A stretch of DNA of 40,288 bases from an uncultured Planctomycetaceae bacterium (GCA_903863885.1 CAIPEB010000329.1:1-40288); one strand, 5' to 3'. Numbered from the stretch's first letter, positions 18,639-27,241 are shown. Translations and numbers: made by a program. The notes: generated by a model from the sequence alone, not told the origin.

Positions 18639-20300
18639 TCACGAGCGGGCATGCTCGCTCACCGTCGCACACAGATCCTGATTGTGGCTGTAGTCGATGG
18701 GAACCTCGACCAGCACGGGACCGGGAGTGGCCAGTGCTGTGCGGAGCACTGAGCCGATTTCGTCGGCGCTGTTGATGCGCAACCCGGTTGCGCCGAAGGC
18801 CTCGGCATATTTGACGATATCGACCCGCCCGAACTCGACACCGCTTGGACGGCCGTACTTCAAGACCTGCTGGATCTTGACCATGTCGTACGAACCGTCG
18901 CACCAGACGATGTGCACGAAGTTGCATCGTTCCCGAACCGCCGTCTCCAACTCCATCGCACTGAACAGGAACCCGCCGTCACCGGAGAGCGAAACGACTT
19001 TTTCGTTCGGCCTGGCCAGGCAAGCCGCGATGGCCCACGGCAGGGCTACTCCCAATGTCTGCTGGCCATTGCTGAACAGGAGCCGCTGGGGTTCATAGGC
19101 CTGGAAGTAACGCGCGACCCAGACGTAAATCGAGCCGATGTCGCAGAGCACGGTGGTATCGTCGCCGAGCAGGTTTCGCAGCTCATAGATGAACCGCATC
19201 GGGTGGATCGGGAAGCCGGTGTGCTGGGCTCCCTCGACCTTGGCGGTCAGCAACTCGTCCTGGACCTCGAGCACGAGCGGATGGCTGGTGGCATCGTCGG
19301 CACGCGGAGCGAGTTTCTGGGACAGCGAGTTCAGCGAAGCGGTCATGTCGCCGATCAGTTCCACGGTCGGCTGGAAATGGCGGTCGATGGCCGAGCGATG
19401 CTCGGCAATGTCGATCAGATTGCCCGTCCGCCCCTTGTTCCAGACCTCGGGGTCGTACTCCGCCGGATCGAACCCGATTGTGATCACGACGTCGGCCTCT
19501 TTGAGCAGCCTGTCCCCGGGCTGGTTGCGGAAGATGCCCAGACTGCCGGCGTAGCAGTTGAAAAGATCTCGCGAAATGACTCCCGCCGCCTGATACGTGT
19601 TGACGACGGGGACCGGATAGCCGTTCAGCAGAGCACGCAGGGCCTTGGTCACATCGGGCTTGCTGGCGAACATGCCCGCGAAAATCACGGGTTGTCTGGC
19701 AGCGTTGATCAGCGCAGCTGCCTGTTCAATCGCGCCCGCTCCCGCCTCACCCGGCGCCGAAGAAGGCACTCGCGGAATCGGCACGGCCTCGACCGGGCTC
19801 ATGAGCACGTCCTGGGGCAGGCTGATGAAGGTCGCGCCCAGCGGCGGCTGGATGCTGTGGCGGAACGCGTTCACGACCGCTTCGGGGATGACGTCGGAGT
19901 CGTAGATTTCGATGGATTCCTTGGTCACCGGTTTCATGACCAGTGCGTTTTCGAGGCTCTGGTGGGTCTTGATGTGGCGCAGTCCCCGCCGCACATTCCC
20001 GCCGAAGGCAACCATCGGATAGCCGTCGTACGTGGCGGTGGACAGACCGGTAACCAGGTTCGTTACGCCGGGGCCTGATGTGACAAGGCAGACGCCGGGA
20101 ATACCGGTCAGGAGGCCGTACATGCCCGCCATGAAGGCAGCGTTCTGCTCGTGTCGGCACAGGATCAACCGCGGGCCGTGGTCCGCAAGCACATCGAAGA
20201 TCGTATCCACCTTCGCGCCGGGAATTCCGAAGATGTACTTGACGCCCAGCGTTTCCAGGCACTGCACCAGCAATTCCGCACCGTTCTTGGCCTTGGCCAT
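18639..20300 (-). CDS. alsS: Catabolic acetolactate synthase
   Basis: A 553-residue thiamine-diphosphate enzyme that joins two pyruvates to 2-acetolactate. The start at 20300 (MAKAKNGAELLVQ) has GGAGA just upstream and matches family length; the frame is open to 20417. It follows the AlsS pattern rather than anabolic IlvB: FGIPGAKVDTIFD, RHEQNAAFMAGMYG with the catalytic Glu, TSGPGVTNLVTGL, THQSLENA, SLPQDV, and the cofactor motif SGDGGFLFSAMELETAV with VEFGRVDIVKYAEAFGATGL near the end. It is third in a minus-strand unit after the STAS protein and the RsbW-like kinase (113-base gap) and converges on alsD. The 147 bases between the two stops hold short CCACGGAT repeats and no gene. Confidence 0.92.
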   Translation of the reverse strand: MAKAKNGAELLVQCLETLGVKYIFGIPGAKVDTIFDVLADHGPRLILCRHEQNAAFMAGMYGLLTGIPGVCLVTSGPGVTNLVTGLSTATYDGYPMVAFGGNVRRGLRHIKTHQSLENALVMKPVTKESIEIYDSDVIPEAVVNAFRHSIQPPLGATFISLPQDVLMSPVEAVPIPRVPSSAPGEAGAGAIEQAAALINAARQPVIFAGMFASKPDVTKALRALLNGYPVPVVNTYQAAGVISRDLFNCYAGSLGIFRNQPGDRLLKEADVVITIGFDPAEYDPEVWNKGRTGNLIDIAEHRSAIDRHFQPTVELIGDMTASLNSLSQKLAPRADDATSHPLVLEVQDELLTAKVEGAQHTGFPIHPMRFIYELRNLLGDDTTVLCDIGSIYVWVARYFQAYEPQRLLFSNGQQTLGVALPWAIAACLARPNEKVVSLSGDGGFLFSAMELETAVRERCNFVHIVWCDGSYDMVKIQQVLKYGRPSGVEFGRVDIVKYAEAFGATGLRINSADEIGSVLRTALATPGPVLVEVPIDYSHNQDLCATVSEHARS

Positions 20301-20413
20301 CACGCTTGTCTCCGTTGGTTTAATATGGTGACGAAACACCAATCGCGGCCCGGTAGGCAGGCCGGGCAGGCCGTCTCGTGGCGCAGGCCGGTTCGCGGTT
20401 CGGTTCGATCCGC

Positions 20414-20851
20414 TCAATCCGCCTGGGATTTCAGCTCAGTTTCCGGTGTAACTGCGAAGCAGGCTGTCAGCACATTCCGGTCCGCATCACGCTCGTAGGT
20501 GACTTCGCTGGACATCGACTTGACCAGGTAGATTCCCAGACCGCCCACCGGCCGACTCTCGGGGGCCAGTTCGAGGTCGGGAGTCGGGCGTTGCAGCGGA
20601 TCAAACGGCGGACCGTGGTCGATCACCTGCACGCAGAACATGGCAGGCTCCTTGCGGAAGCAGACTACTTCAGAGTCGCCTTCACCGGAGCCGTATGCGT
20701 GCATTACGTGATTGACCAGCAACTCTTCCAGAACAATCTCGATCTTCAGCAGCAGTTGCGGTCCGACGCCCGCTGCGAACGCAGCCTGGCTGACGAAATC
20801 GCGGAAGGCGGCGAGCGACGGGAGCGTTGCCGGTAATTTCAGTCGTTCCAC
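20414..20851 (-). CDS. RsbW/SpoIIAB-like serine kinase (HATPase_c_2), anti-sigma type
   Basis: A 145-residue protein starting at GTG 20851, after GAGG at suitable spacing and 13 bases from the STAS stop; the frame is open to 20932 but overlaps that gene. It has the GHKL kinase boxes of partner-switch anti-sigma factors: N box IEIVLEELLVNHVMHAYG, G1 box VIDHGPPFDP, and G2 box GGLGIYLVKSM. These proteins bind a sigma factor or other target, and phosphorylate a STAS protein. The STAS partner is the gene directly upstream. No sigma factor lies in the window, so the target is either encoded elsewhere or is not a sigma factor. alsS follows in the same direction. Confidence 0.88.
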   Translation of the reverse strand: MERLKLPATLPSLAAFRDFVSQAAFAAGVGPQLLLKIEIVLEELLVNHVMHAYGSGEGDSEVVCFRKEPAMFCVQVIDHGPPFDPLQRPTPDLELAPESRPVGGLGIYLVKSMSSEVTYERDADRNVLTACFAVTPETELKSQAD

Positions 20852-20864
20852 GGCGTCGCCTCGA

Positions 20865-21194
20865 TCAGGTTGCCGCTGATGTGTCCAGCGAATCGATGAT
20901 GCGGAACATTCCCAGGAATCCCGATATCTCAAAGACCTCGCGAACCACGCCGTGGGCGTTGGCCAGCGCGACCTTACCGCCGACTGTGCCGATCGCCTTG
21001 GCCACGCTCAGGATGCTGCGCAGGCCGGCGCTGCTAAGATACTCCAGATCTTTGAAGTCGAGGATCAATTCCCGTTCGCCCTGCTCAATCAGTTTCTTGC
21101 AGTGAGTGTCAAGCGTCGGAGCGGTGACGGCATCGAGACGCCCCGAAATACTTACGACCTGGGATGCGTCCAATCGCCGATTTTTGATTTCCAT
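20865..21194 (-). CDS. STAS-domain anti-sigma-factor antagonist, RsbV-like
   Basis: A 109-residue single-domain STAS protein. It starts at 21194 after GAAAGG and shows SISGRLDAVTAPTL, LILDFKDLEYLSSAGLRSIL (Ser54/Ser55, phosphorylation site region), and GKVALANAHGVVREVFEISG. Proteins of this size and form switch between binding the RsbW-like kinase (unphosphorylated) and release (phosphorylated). It is first in a minus-strand unit with the kinase and alsS. The Cache-SpoIIE phosphatase encoded at 9470-11422 is the natural candidate for its dephosphorylation. Confidence 0.9.
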   Translation of the reverse strand: MEIKNRRLDASQVVSISGRLDAVTAPTLDTHCKKLIEQGERELILDFKDLEYLSSAGLRSILSVAKAIGTVGGKVALANAHGVVREVFEISGFLGMFRIIDSLDTSAAT

Positions 21195-21568
21195 GAACTG
21201 AACCTTTCAAACAGTTTGCGGTTGCGGACAGCAGATGCCGACGCTTCGCGACGAACAAACCCGCGGGCAACGATCACCCTGCGGGCAACATGGGAACGTG
21301 CGGCGACTTTCCATGCCGCGGCGGAATTCCAATCGGAACTTATAGCTCATTGCGGCAGCGAAAGAAAAGGGCGTTGTTGCCGCTCGACCGCGAAACCGCT
21401 AAAGGAAGGGTACTGTCAACCGGAAAAACAGACTCAACGAGTACGAAACACGCTTCGCAGTCAATCGCCGAGCATCGCAGTCATGCCGTCGCGGAAGTCT
21501 CGCTGACCTGTAAACCAAGGGCCAGAGGCGGGTGGCCGCGACCAAGAATTTGATCAGGAGAAAGGACT
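21195..21568. other. Divergent intergenic region between the STAS unit and the BNR gene
   Basis: These 374 bases separate two genes that point away from each other, so both promoters should lie here. Apart from GAAAGG near 21204 (for the STAS gene) and AGGAGAAAGG near 21556 (for the BNR gene) I see no convincing -35/-10 pair, riboswitch or repeat. Small open frames crossing it lack coding character. Confidence 0.5.
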
Positions 21569-22966
21569 ATGTTTGCAGGACTGAGGGGCATCACGCGGGC
21601 AGCAGCCGTCTGCACGTTACTGATTCATGCGGCCTCCGGTGCCGAGCCGTCAACGCCCTGGCACACAATCCGGACCATTGCGGTCGACGACAGCGTCTGG
21701 CACTGGAATTGGGGCTCGTGGGATCAGGATAAGATCGTGACGTTCGGTGACTATCAATATACGGTGTATTGGGATGAAGACCGGGTCTTCGTTCTGGCCC
21801 GCCGCGACCTGCGTGACGATGCCGTCCAGACAATCCGCCTGCGGCAATTCAAATTGTCCAGCGACGACACGCACCGAAACACGTGCCTGGGTGTTTCCGC
21901 AAAGGACGGGCGGCTGCATCTGTCCTGGGATCACCACAACAATCCGTTGAATTACACGCGGAGCGTCGCGGGATTTCTCACGAACCCGCCCCCGCGGATT
22001 TCGGAAGAGGACATCGAGCCGCGGCAGTCCATCACGGCGGACTCAACGTCGACGTCGCGAGTGACCTATCCGCTTTTTCTGCATGACGCAAATGGCCAAC
22101 TGTTTCTTTTCTTCCGGCTCGGAGTTTCGGGTGACGGCGAGAATCTGCTGTTTCGCTACGATTCGGCAACCGGAACCTGGGCCCGGGTTGGTCGGGTGTT
22201 CAGCGGTCGCGGCACCTACGCTCCGTGGCAAGGCGACAAATCCCGCAATGCCTACTTCCATGACGTGGTGTTCGACGCCCGGAACCGCCTGCATGTGACC
22301 TGGGTATACCGGGAGGCAGGGTCAACCTGGGCGAGCAACCACGATCTGCATTACGCGTACAGCGACGACGGAGGAAAGACGTGGTGCAACAACGCGGGGC
22401 AGAGGATAGGCGATATGGCGGCCGATGATCCGATTGAATTGGCGGACCCGGGCATCGTTGTGCGCGAGATACCGGTTTACTCCTGGGTTATGAACTCCGG
22501 ATGCATGGCCATCGACTCCAAACAGAGACCGCACGTGGTGACCTTCAAGATCCCGTCGCCCAGGCGTCCGCTCAAGCTGGAGCACAATCCGCCCGCCGAT
22601 ATCGCGTCGACCCTGCGATTCGTCCACTACTGGCGCGACGACAGCGGTCAGTGGCTCGGGGGATCGCCAATCTCGGCAGGCATTGAATCCGGTCCGCCCG
22701 CGCGCGGGGATGTGGTGTTCGGTGCGAATGACACGCTGTATTACTACTATCAGCCGAAAGACGCAAAAGGCGGCTTTGTCTGTCTTCAGGCCAGTCCCGA
22801 CGATCAATGGCAGAGTTGGAGAGCCTGCCCGCTGACCGGGCCCCAGATCTCCGGACTCGATGCCTCGAAGCACGACCGGAGCCGCTGGAGAGCGGATCAC
22901 ATCCTCTCGATCACGGCTCGATCGGGTGAGCAAGGATTCGCTATCGTGGATCTGAAACTGCCTTGA
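21569..22966 (+). CDS. Secreted BNR-repeat (sialidase-like propeller) protein
   Basis: A 465-residue protein with a signal peptide (MFAGLRGITRAAAVCTLLI...ASGAEP) and AGGAGAAAGG just upstream of ATG 21569. It matches the BNR_4 family: DKIVTFGDYQYTVYWDEDR, LGVSAKDGRLHLSWDHHNNP, RNRLHVTWVYREAG, and YAYSDDGGKTW as an Asp-box-like turn. Such proteins fold as beta-propellers; most have no proven activity and are usually found beside sulfatases or glycan genes. No sulfatase is adjacent here. It stands alone between the divergent STAS unit and a convergent aldo/keto reductase. Confidence 0.82.
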   Translation: MFAGLRGITRAAAVCTLLIHAASGAEPSTPWHTIRTIAVDDSVWHWNWGSWDQDKIVTFGDYQYTVYWDEDRVFVLARRDLRDDAVQTIRLRQFKLSSDDTHRNTCLGVSAKDGRLHLSWDHHNNPLNYTRSVAGFLTNPPPRISEEDIEPRQSITADSTSTSRVTYPLFLHDANGQLFLFFRLGVSGDGENLLFRYDSATGTWARVGRVFSGRGTYAPWQGDKSRNAYFHDVVFDARNRLHVTWVYREAGSTWASNHDLHYAYSDDGGKTWCNNAGQRIGDMAADDPIELADPGIVVREIPVYSWVMNSGCMAIDSKQRPHVVTFKIPSPRRPLKLEHNPPADIASTLRFVHYWRDDSGQWLGGSPISAGIESGPPARGDVVFGANDTLYYYYQPKDAKGGFVCLQASPDDQWQSWRACPLTGPQISGLDASKHDRSRWRADHILSITARSGEQGFAIVDLKLP

Positions 22967-23087
22967 ATCACCGCGTGGCTGCACGAGTTCCGGCTGGCGG
23001 AGGCTGTTCGGCACGGAGGGCGGACTCGGGAGACTCCGCGCGCCTCATTGAACAGCCCGCGATGGCACGTGCACACGCCGGCCAAGA

Positions 23088-24074
23088 TCAAGAGAATCCA
23101 ACGACTGCGTGGGGAACATAGTCTTCTTCCAGCGACGCGATATGTTCTGGCGTGAGTTTGACCGACAGGGCCGCACTTGCGTCCTCCAGGTGCTGGAGTT
23201 TCGTGACCCCGAGGATCGGTGCCGTGACGAAGGGTTTGGCCAGTATCCACGCCAGGGCCACCTGAGCCTGCGCGATGCCGAGTTCGCGGGCGACCAGGCC
23301 GGCTCGATCGACGATCTTCTGATCCGCATCTTCCGCCGCCGAGTAGAGCGTCCTGCCGAATTCGTCGGTTGCCGCACGCTCGGATACGGAGCGCCGTTCC
23401 CACGCCCTGGTGAGGCGGCCGCGCGCAAGCGGACTCCAAGGCAGCATGCCGATCCCCTCTGCCTGGCACAGGCCGACCATCTCCCGCTCTTCCTCGCGGT
23501 ACAGCAGGTTGTAGTGGTTCTGCATCGAGACAAATCGCGTCCAGCCCCGCATTTCGGCCACGCAGAGCGCCTTGCAGAACTGCCACGCGAACATCGAAGA
23601 GGCGCCGACGTAACGGACTTTTCCGGCCTTTACGACATCGTGCAGCGCGTCGAGCGTCTCCTCGATCGGTGTCTCGTAGTCCCACCTGTGGATTTGGTAC
23701 AGATCGACGTAGTCGGTGCCGAGTCGCCGGAGGCTGGCATCAAGCTCCGTGATGACAGCTTTGCGCGACAGCCCCATGCCATTCGGGTCCCTGCGCATGC
23801 GGTGATAAACCTTGGTCGCGATCACGACCTCGTCACGCGGAACCAGGTTCCGTATCGCGCGCCCCAGGATCTCTTCGCTGGTGCCGTCCGAATACGAGTT
23901 CGACGTGTCAAAGAAGTTGATTCCCAGCTCGATGGCCCGCCGGAAAAACGGTCGGCTCTGCTCCTCGTCGAGCGTCCAGGGATGCGTGCCCCGGTGCGGC
24001 ACCCCGAAGCTCATGCATCCGAGGCACAACCGGGACACCTTCAGTCCTGTCCGGCCAAGTCTGACATATTCCAT
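23088..24074 (-). CDS. Aldo/keto reductase
   Basis: A 328-residue NADPH-dependent oxidoreductase of the AKR superfamily. Motifs: MEYVRLGRTGLKVSRLCLGC at the N-terminus, FDTSNSYSDGTSEEILGRAI with catalytic Asp56 and Tyr61, VIATKVYH with Lys88, DLYQIHRWD, and a C-terminal LAWILAKPFVTAPILGVTKL cofactor segment. No signal peptide, so cytoplasmic. It is closest in form to the YajO/YghZ group acting on aldehydes; the substrate is not readable. It is monocistronic. A pair of TCATATGAT palindromes lies 217-249 bases upstream. Confidence 0.9.
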   Translation of the reverse strand: MEYVRLGRTGLKVSRLCLGCMSFGVPHRGTHPWTLDEEQSRPFFRRAIELGINFFDTSNSYSDGTSEEILGRAIRNLVPRDEVVIATKVYHRMRRDPNGMGLSRKAVITELDASLRRLGTDYVDLYQIHRWDYETPIEETLDALHDVVKAGKVRYVGASSMFAWQFCKALCVAEMRGWTRFVSMQNHYNLLYREEEREMVGLCQAEGIGMLPWSPLARGRLTRAWERRSVSERAATDEFGRTLYSAAEDADQKIVDRAGLVARELGIAQAQVALAWILAKPFVTAPILGVTKLQHLEDASAALSVKLTPEHIASLEEDYVPHAVVGFS

Positions 24075-24290
24075 GTGGCTGCCTGAATCGTCGGTAACAG
24101 GTGATGCAGAAAACGAAAGTCACGCAGAACAGGAACGGCCGAGCGACCTGCCGCCGAATCGGAGAAGCGTCGCCGCACTGCCTGCAAACCTGGGCTTGTC
24201 CGGCCGGGGCGTCCGGACGAATATCTCAGCTTCCGGGGTGACTATTCGATGTCCGCGTTCGTATCGAAATGGCTCGCGTGAAATCGGATC

Positions 24291-24323
24291 ATCATATGAT
24301 TCACGATCGGTGTGTCATATGAT
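24291..24323. promoter_or_regulatory. Pair of TCATATGAT palindromes, candidate operator
   Basis: The perfect palindrome ATCATATGAT at 24291-24300 recurs as TCATATGAT at 24315-24323, about 23 bases centre to centre, near two helical turns. This arrangement is typical of a site for two regulator dimers. It lies between the aldo/keto reductase start (24074) and the end of the small secreted gene (24393), both minus strand, so the reductase is the likely target. No adjacent regulator is known. The rest of the 24075-24392 gap holds nothing else I can name. Confidence 0.35.
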
Positions 24324-24392
24324 GAAAACTGTGAGGAAAGTCGAAGGCGGGGTGCGCTGCGTTCGCATGCGCGGACACTCCCGAAACCGCTT

Positions 24393-24782
24393 TCAGAACA
24401 CAACCACAAGCAGCAGCTGACTGTGAAGCCCGTTCGCCAGTCCCTCGGCTGAGGCGGACTCGTGGGCGAACTGAATTCCCGCCGTCTCGATGTAACTGGC
24501 CGCAAACGGGTCCACCAGCAGCCCAGTGACAAAGCTGACATCGATTGCAGGTGCCACAAACGCCTGCCCTCGGACCGACATCCCTTGGTCGTCCGTCAGC
24601 TCCGTGATTGCGGATAGCCCCATCTGCTCGAACGAAATCGGTTTCTCAACCAACCCCGCTTCCTCGATCGCCCGGAAGGCCTCAATCGAGTCGCTTTGTC
24701 CGATGTCACCAGCCGAGACAGATGACAAACCCCACGAGACAACTGCCAACAATGCCAGACTCCGGATCGCCAAGGATCGCAT
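24393..24782 (-). CDS. Small secreted VRG-motif protein A
   Basis: A 129-residue protein with a signal peptide (MRSLAIRSLALLAVVSWGLS...SVSA). After a 25-residue insert not seen in the other paralogues it carries the family block: MGLSAITELTDDQGMSVRGQ (residues 54-73), then VSFVTGLLVDP and a shortened C-terminus ending LLLVVVF. It is the most divergent and shortest of six paralogues in this window (others at 36467-36877, 37119-37571, 37827-38282, 38619-39059, 39316-39771). The family is unknown to me; export is clear, function is not. It stands upstream of the response regulator, separated by an AT-richer 245-base gap where no convincing promoter was found. Confidence 0.75.
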   Translation of the reverse strand: MRSLAIRSLALLAVVSWGLSSVSAGDIGQSDSIEAFRAIEEAGLVEKPISFEQMGLSAITELTDDQGMSVRGQAFVAPAIDVSFVTGLLVDPFAASYIETAGIQFAHESASAEGLANGLHSQLLLVVVF

Positions 24783-25027
24783 TGAAGTAGCCCCGTTTTA
24801 GAAGTGAACCAGAAGACTGTTGATTGGTCTGTCTGCGATTTGACCGGACACAGGCTCCCCTGAGCCTAAGATGGGAATCGGCCTCCGCGCATTTGCCTAA
24901 TTAGTCCAGTTTGCTTATTGGCCGACAGATGACTTTAGCAGACCCAAGGCTAAAAACAAGGGTTTACCGCCGAGGGGGGGTTGAAGAGTGGAGTGGGGAG
25001 AACCCCGGATGCCCACCCGCCGGCCGG

Positions 25028-25666
25028 TCAACGAGGCCTGGGAAGTAGCCTCTGTTCTACCAGGGCGCCATAGAGTTCCAGAAAGGAACTGGCGTGAAAG
25101 GCAGCCAGAACTTCTTTCCGTCGAAGGTCGACGGTTCTCGGAGAAACGATCAGTGACTGGGCGATAGCCTTATTGGTCCGGCCCTCAAAAGCCATCTTCA
25201 GCACGGTTCGCTGTTCGGGGGTCAGAGCCTGGAGGGCATTGGCCAGTTGACTCTTGCGGTTTGCCTCTGCGCTTAACTCGCCGGATCTCACCAGCGCGCG
25301 GCCGACAGCGTCCCAGAGATCCTGCGGCCGACACGACTTTTCCAGGAAAGTGAAAGCGCCAGCCGACATCGCCTGCACAGCCATCGGCACGTCGGCGAAC
25401 TCGGTGAAGATAATGACTGGAACGTGCGGTGCAGTTCGCCCCAGTTCAGCAAGAAGATCAAGACCCGACAGGCCGCCGGGTAGCCGCACTTCTATCACAA
25501 TGCACCCCTGGCGGGGAAATGCGAAGTTCGTACGAAATTCCGGGCCGTTCGCGTGACTGAATATCTTGGACCGCAGGGGGCGGAGCAGTTCCAGCGCCGA
25601 GTTGATGATGCCGGGATGGTTATCGATCAGGTCGATTCGAGGCAGGTCAAATTCGGTTTGAGCCAT
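25028..25666 (-). CDS. Orphan FixJ/NarL-type response regulator with altered phospho-acceptor (Asp to Glu)
   Basis: A 212-residue protein with a receiver domain (~8-125) and a LuxR-type helix-turn-helix (~145-205; LTPEQRTVLKMAFEGRTNKA, SPRTVDLRRKEVL). The receiver keeps Thr88 (FTEF) and Lys110 (FLEKS), but the acceptor position, normally LDVRMPG, reads IEVRLPG with Glu59 (codon GAA on the minus strand). The acidic pair is LIDNHP, so one acid is Asn. Such changes suggest phosphorylation-independent, perhaps constitutively active, control. No histidine kinase is adjacent. It is divergent from the MamK-like gene and shares a 429-base regulatory gap with it, so it probably regulates that cluster or itself. 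Confidence 0.85.
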   Translation of the reverse strand: MAQTEFDLPRIDLIDNHPGIINSALELLRPLRSKIFSHANGPEFRTNFAFPRQGCIVIEVRLPGGLSGLDLLAELGRTAPHVPVIIFTEFADVPMAVQAMSAGAFTFLEKSCRPQDLWDAVGRALVRSGELSAEANRKSQLANALQALTPEQRTVLKMAFEGRTNKAIAQSLIVSPRTVDLRRKEVLAAFHASSFLELYGALVEQRLLPRPR

Positions 25667-26095
25667 AATCCGCGCCGCCAGGCGTATCTTGCGGTTGATA
25701 CCGAACTGTTCATGGGGCCGCCGTTCGCCACCCCCACTGGCCTGTGGGGTACAGCCCGTTCCAGGGAAATTCGGAGGCCGTTCGAGCTATCAACTACACC
25801 GGATGTTAGGTGTATTACCCATTTTTTTGGCAGTCCGGCCGATAGAAATCCCCTCTGTAGGACTGTTTCGCGCAAATGCGCACAATTCTGCGTGAAGATT
25901 TGTCAAGCTACCTGATCGTTAAACTCGATCTATTCGACACGATCGTTAAAGTCGCCGGTGGAAAACAGCTATCACGAGGATCGGTTTTCGGCTGGCCAGA
26001 TCGAGCGCAAATGAGCGATCGGCGTACGCGCGGGCACACTGCGGCTAGATGACGCAAATACCAGGACATGCGGCTCTTCCCAACAGGAATTAGCG
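25667..26095. promoter_or_regulatory. Divergent promoter region with GATCGTTAAA direct repeats
   Basis: This 429-base gap between the response regulator (minus) and the MamK-like gene (plus) must hold both promoters. The ten-base direct repeat GATCGTTAAA occurs at 25914-25923 and 25941-25950, 27 bases apart, with CGATC and CGACACG variants between. It is a plausible binding site for the neighbouring LuxR-type regulator. A T-run at 25823-25831 and a ribosome site AGGA just before 26096 are the only other features I see. Confidence 0.35.
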
Positions 26096-27175
26096 ATGGA
26101 CATTCTCTTCGTGGGGATCGACTTTGGAACGATGAATACGGCCATCGTGGCTTCCAATGGCATGCGCACCGTTCAGCAGACGGTGGTTGGTTGGCCACGT
26201 GACTACGTGGCTCGGAAAAAGCTCGGGAAGGAGGTCCTATTTGGGGAGGAGGTGCAGCTGCACCGGCTCGCCCTGAACATTGTCCGTCCGTTCCACAAGG
26301 GTGCGCTCAAGTACGGGAGCGCGTCGAGTGGCGGTGCAGATCAGTCCGGGCTCGAGCGGAGTAAGCTGGCGGCCAAGTTGATTCTCGAGAATGCCATTCA
26401 GTCGGTTGATCCCCCGAGCGGGCACCAGATTCTGGGCGTGGTCGGCGTGCCTGCCGAGGCGAGCGTTCAGAACAAACAGCTGCTGCTGGAACTCGCCCGC
26501 GAGGTAATGGATGTCGCGGTCCTGGTGCCTGAGCCGTTTGCGGTCGGGTTCTGCCAGGACCAGGCGCAGAATGCACTCGTCGTGGACATCGGCGCCGGCA
26601 CGATTGACCTTTGCCATCTCTACGGCGCCCTGCCGACCGAGCACGACCAGCTCACGATCGCCTACGGCGGCGACTATGTGGACGAAGATTTCATGAAACG
26701 CATGGCGGAAGCGGTCCCTCACGCTCGGCTTGCTCTGGGCGTGGCCAGATCGATCAAGGAGCGTCACGGTTTCGTGGGAACCGAACTTCATCCGGTTCCG
26801 GTCAGTCTGCCCACGCGTGGCGGGACACCTCAGATTGTGGACGTGTCCGTGCCGTTGCACGCTGCCTGTACGACGCTGGCAGATGCCGTGGTGGATGGTT
26901 TGCGCGAAATGCTGGATCGTCTGGATCCGGAGTTCCACAGCGAATTGCTCGCCCACATCCTGCTGGGCGGAGGCGGCAGTCAGCTGCGCGGGCTCGACGA
27001 TTACATCGATTCCGCTCTGGAGTCCTACGGGCAAGTTGGTGTGACTCGGCTGCACGATTCGGCTTTTGCCGGGGCCACCGGCGCACTGCGGCTTGCGATG
27101 AGCATGCCGGAGGAGGATTGGAAGGCCGTGCAGCAGGCCGACCAGCGCAGCGGCTTTCGCCGTCGCGCTGCCTGA
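26096..27175 (+). CDS. MamK-like actin-family ATPase
   Basis: A 359-residue bacterial actin. ATG 26096 follows AGGA by suitable spacing. Motifs: phosphate-1 LFVGIDFGTMNTAIV (residues 4-18), VVGVPAEASVQNK (115-127), PEPFAVGF with Glu146 at the catalytic position, phosphate-2 ALVVDIGAGTIDLC (160-173), and adenosine loop LLGGGGSQLRGL (289-300). The pattern and length match magnetosome MamK far better than MreB, ParM or DnaK: MamK has VVGYPKD, IGVPARAS, SEPFMVGY, IVDIGAGTTDIC and AGGGSRIRGL at the same places. MamK forms dynamic filaments aligning magnetosomes. No other mam genes are here, so it probably organises something else. It heads a same-strand run with barrel proteins. Confidence 0.85.
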   Translation: MDILFVGIDFGTMNTAIVASNGMRTVQQTVVGWPRDYVARKKLGKEVLFGEEVQLHRLALNIVRPFHKGALKYGSASSGGADQSGLERSKLAAKLILENAIQSVDPPSGHQILGVVGVPAEASVQNKQLLLELAREVMDVAVLVPEPFAVGFCQDQAQNALVVDIGAGTIDLCHLYGALPTEHDQLTIAYGGDYVDEDFMKRMAEAVPHARLALGVARSIKERHGFVGTELHPVPVSLPTRGGTPQIVDVSVPLHAACTTLADAVVDGLREMLDRLDPEFHSELLAHILLGGGGSQLRGLDDYIDSALESYGQVGVTRLHDSAFAGATGALRLAMSMPEEDWKAVQQADQRSGFRRRAA

Positions 27176-27241
27176 CGCTGAATCAAGACATTGGCACGAG
27201 GACCGTTTTCTGCTCTCCCCCCCCTGGAATGAGCCACGTGC

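Noticed and set aside
26096-27175. Magnetosome island
   Set aside because: Only a MamK-like gene is present. No MamA, B, M, E, O, Q or P-like protein is encoded in the window.
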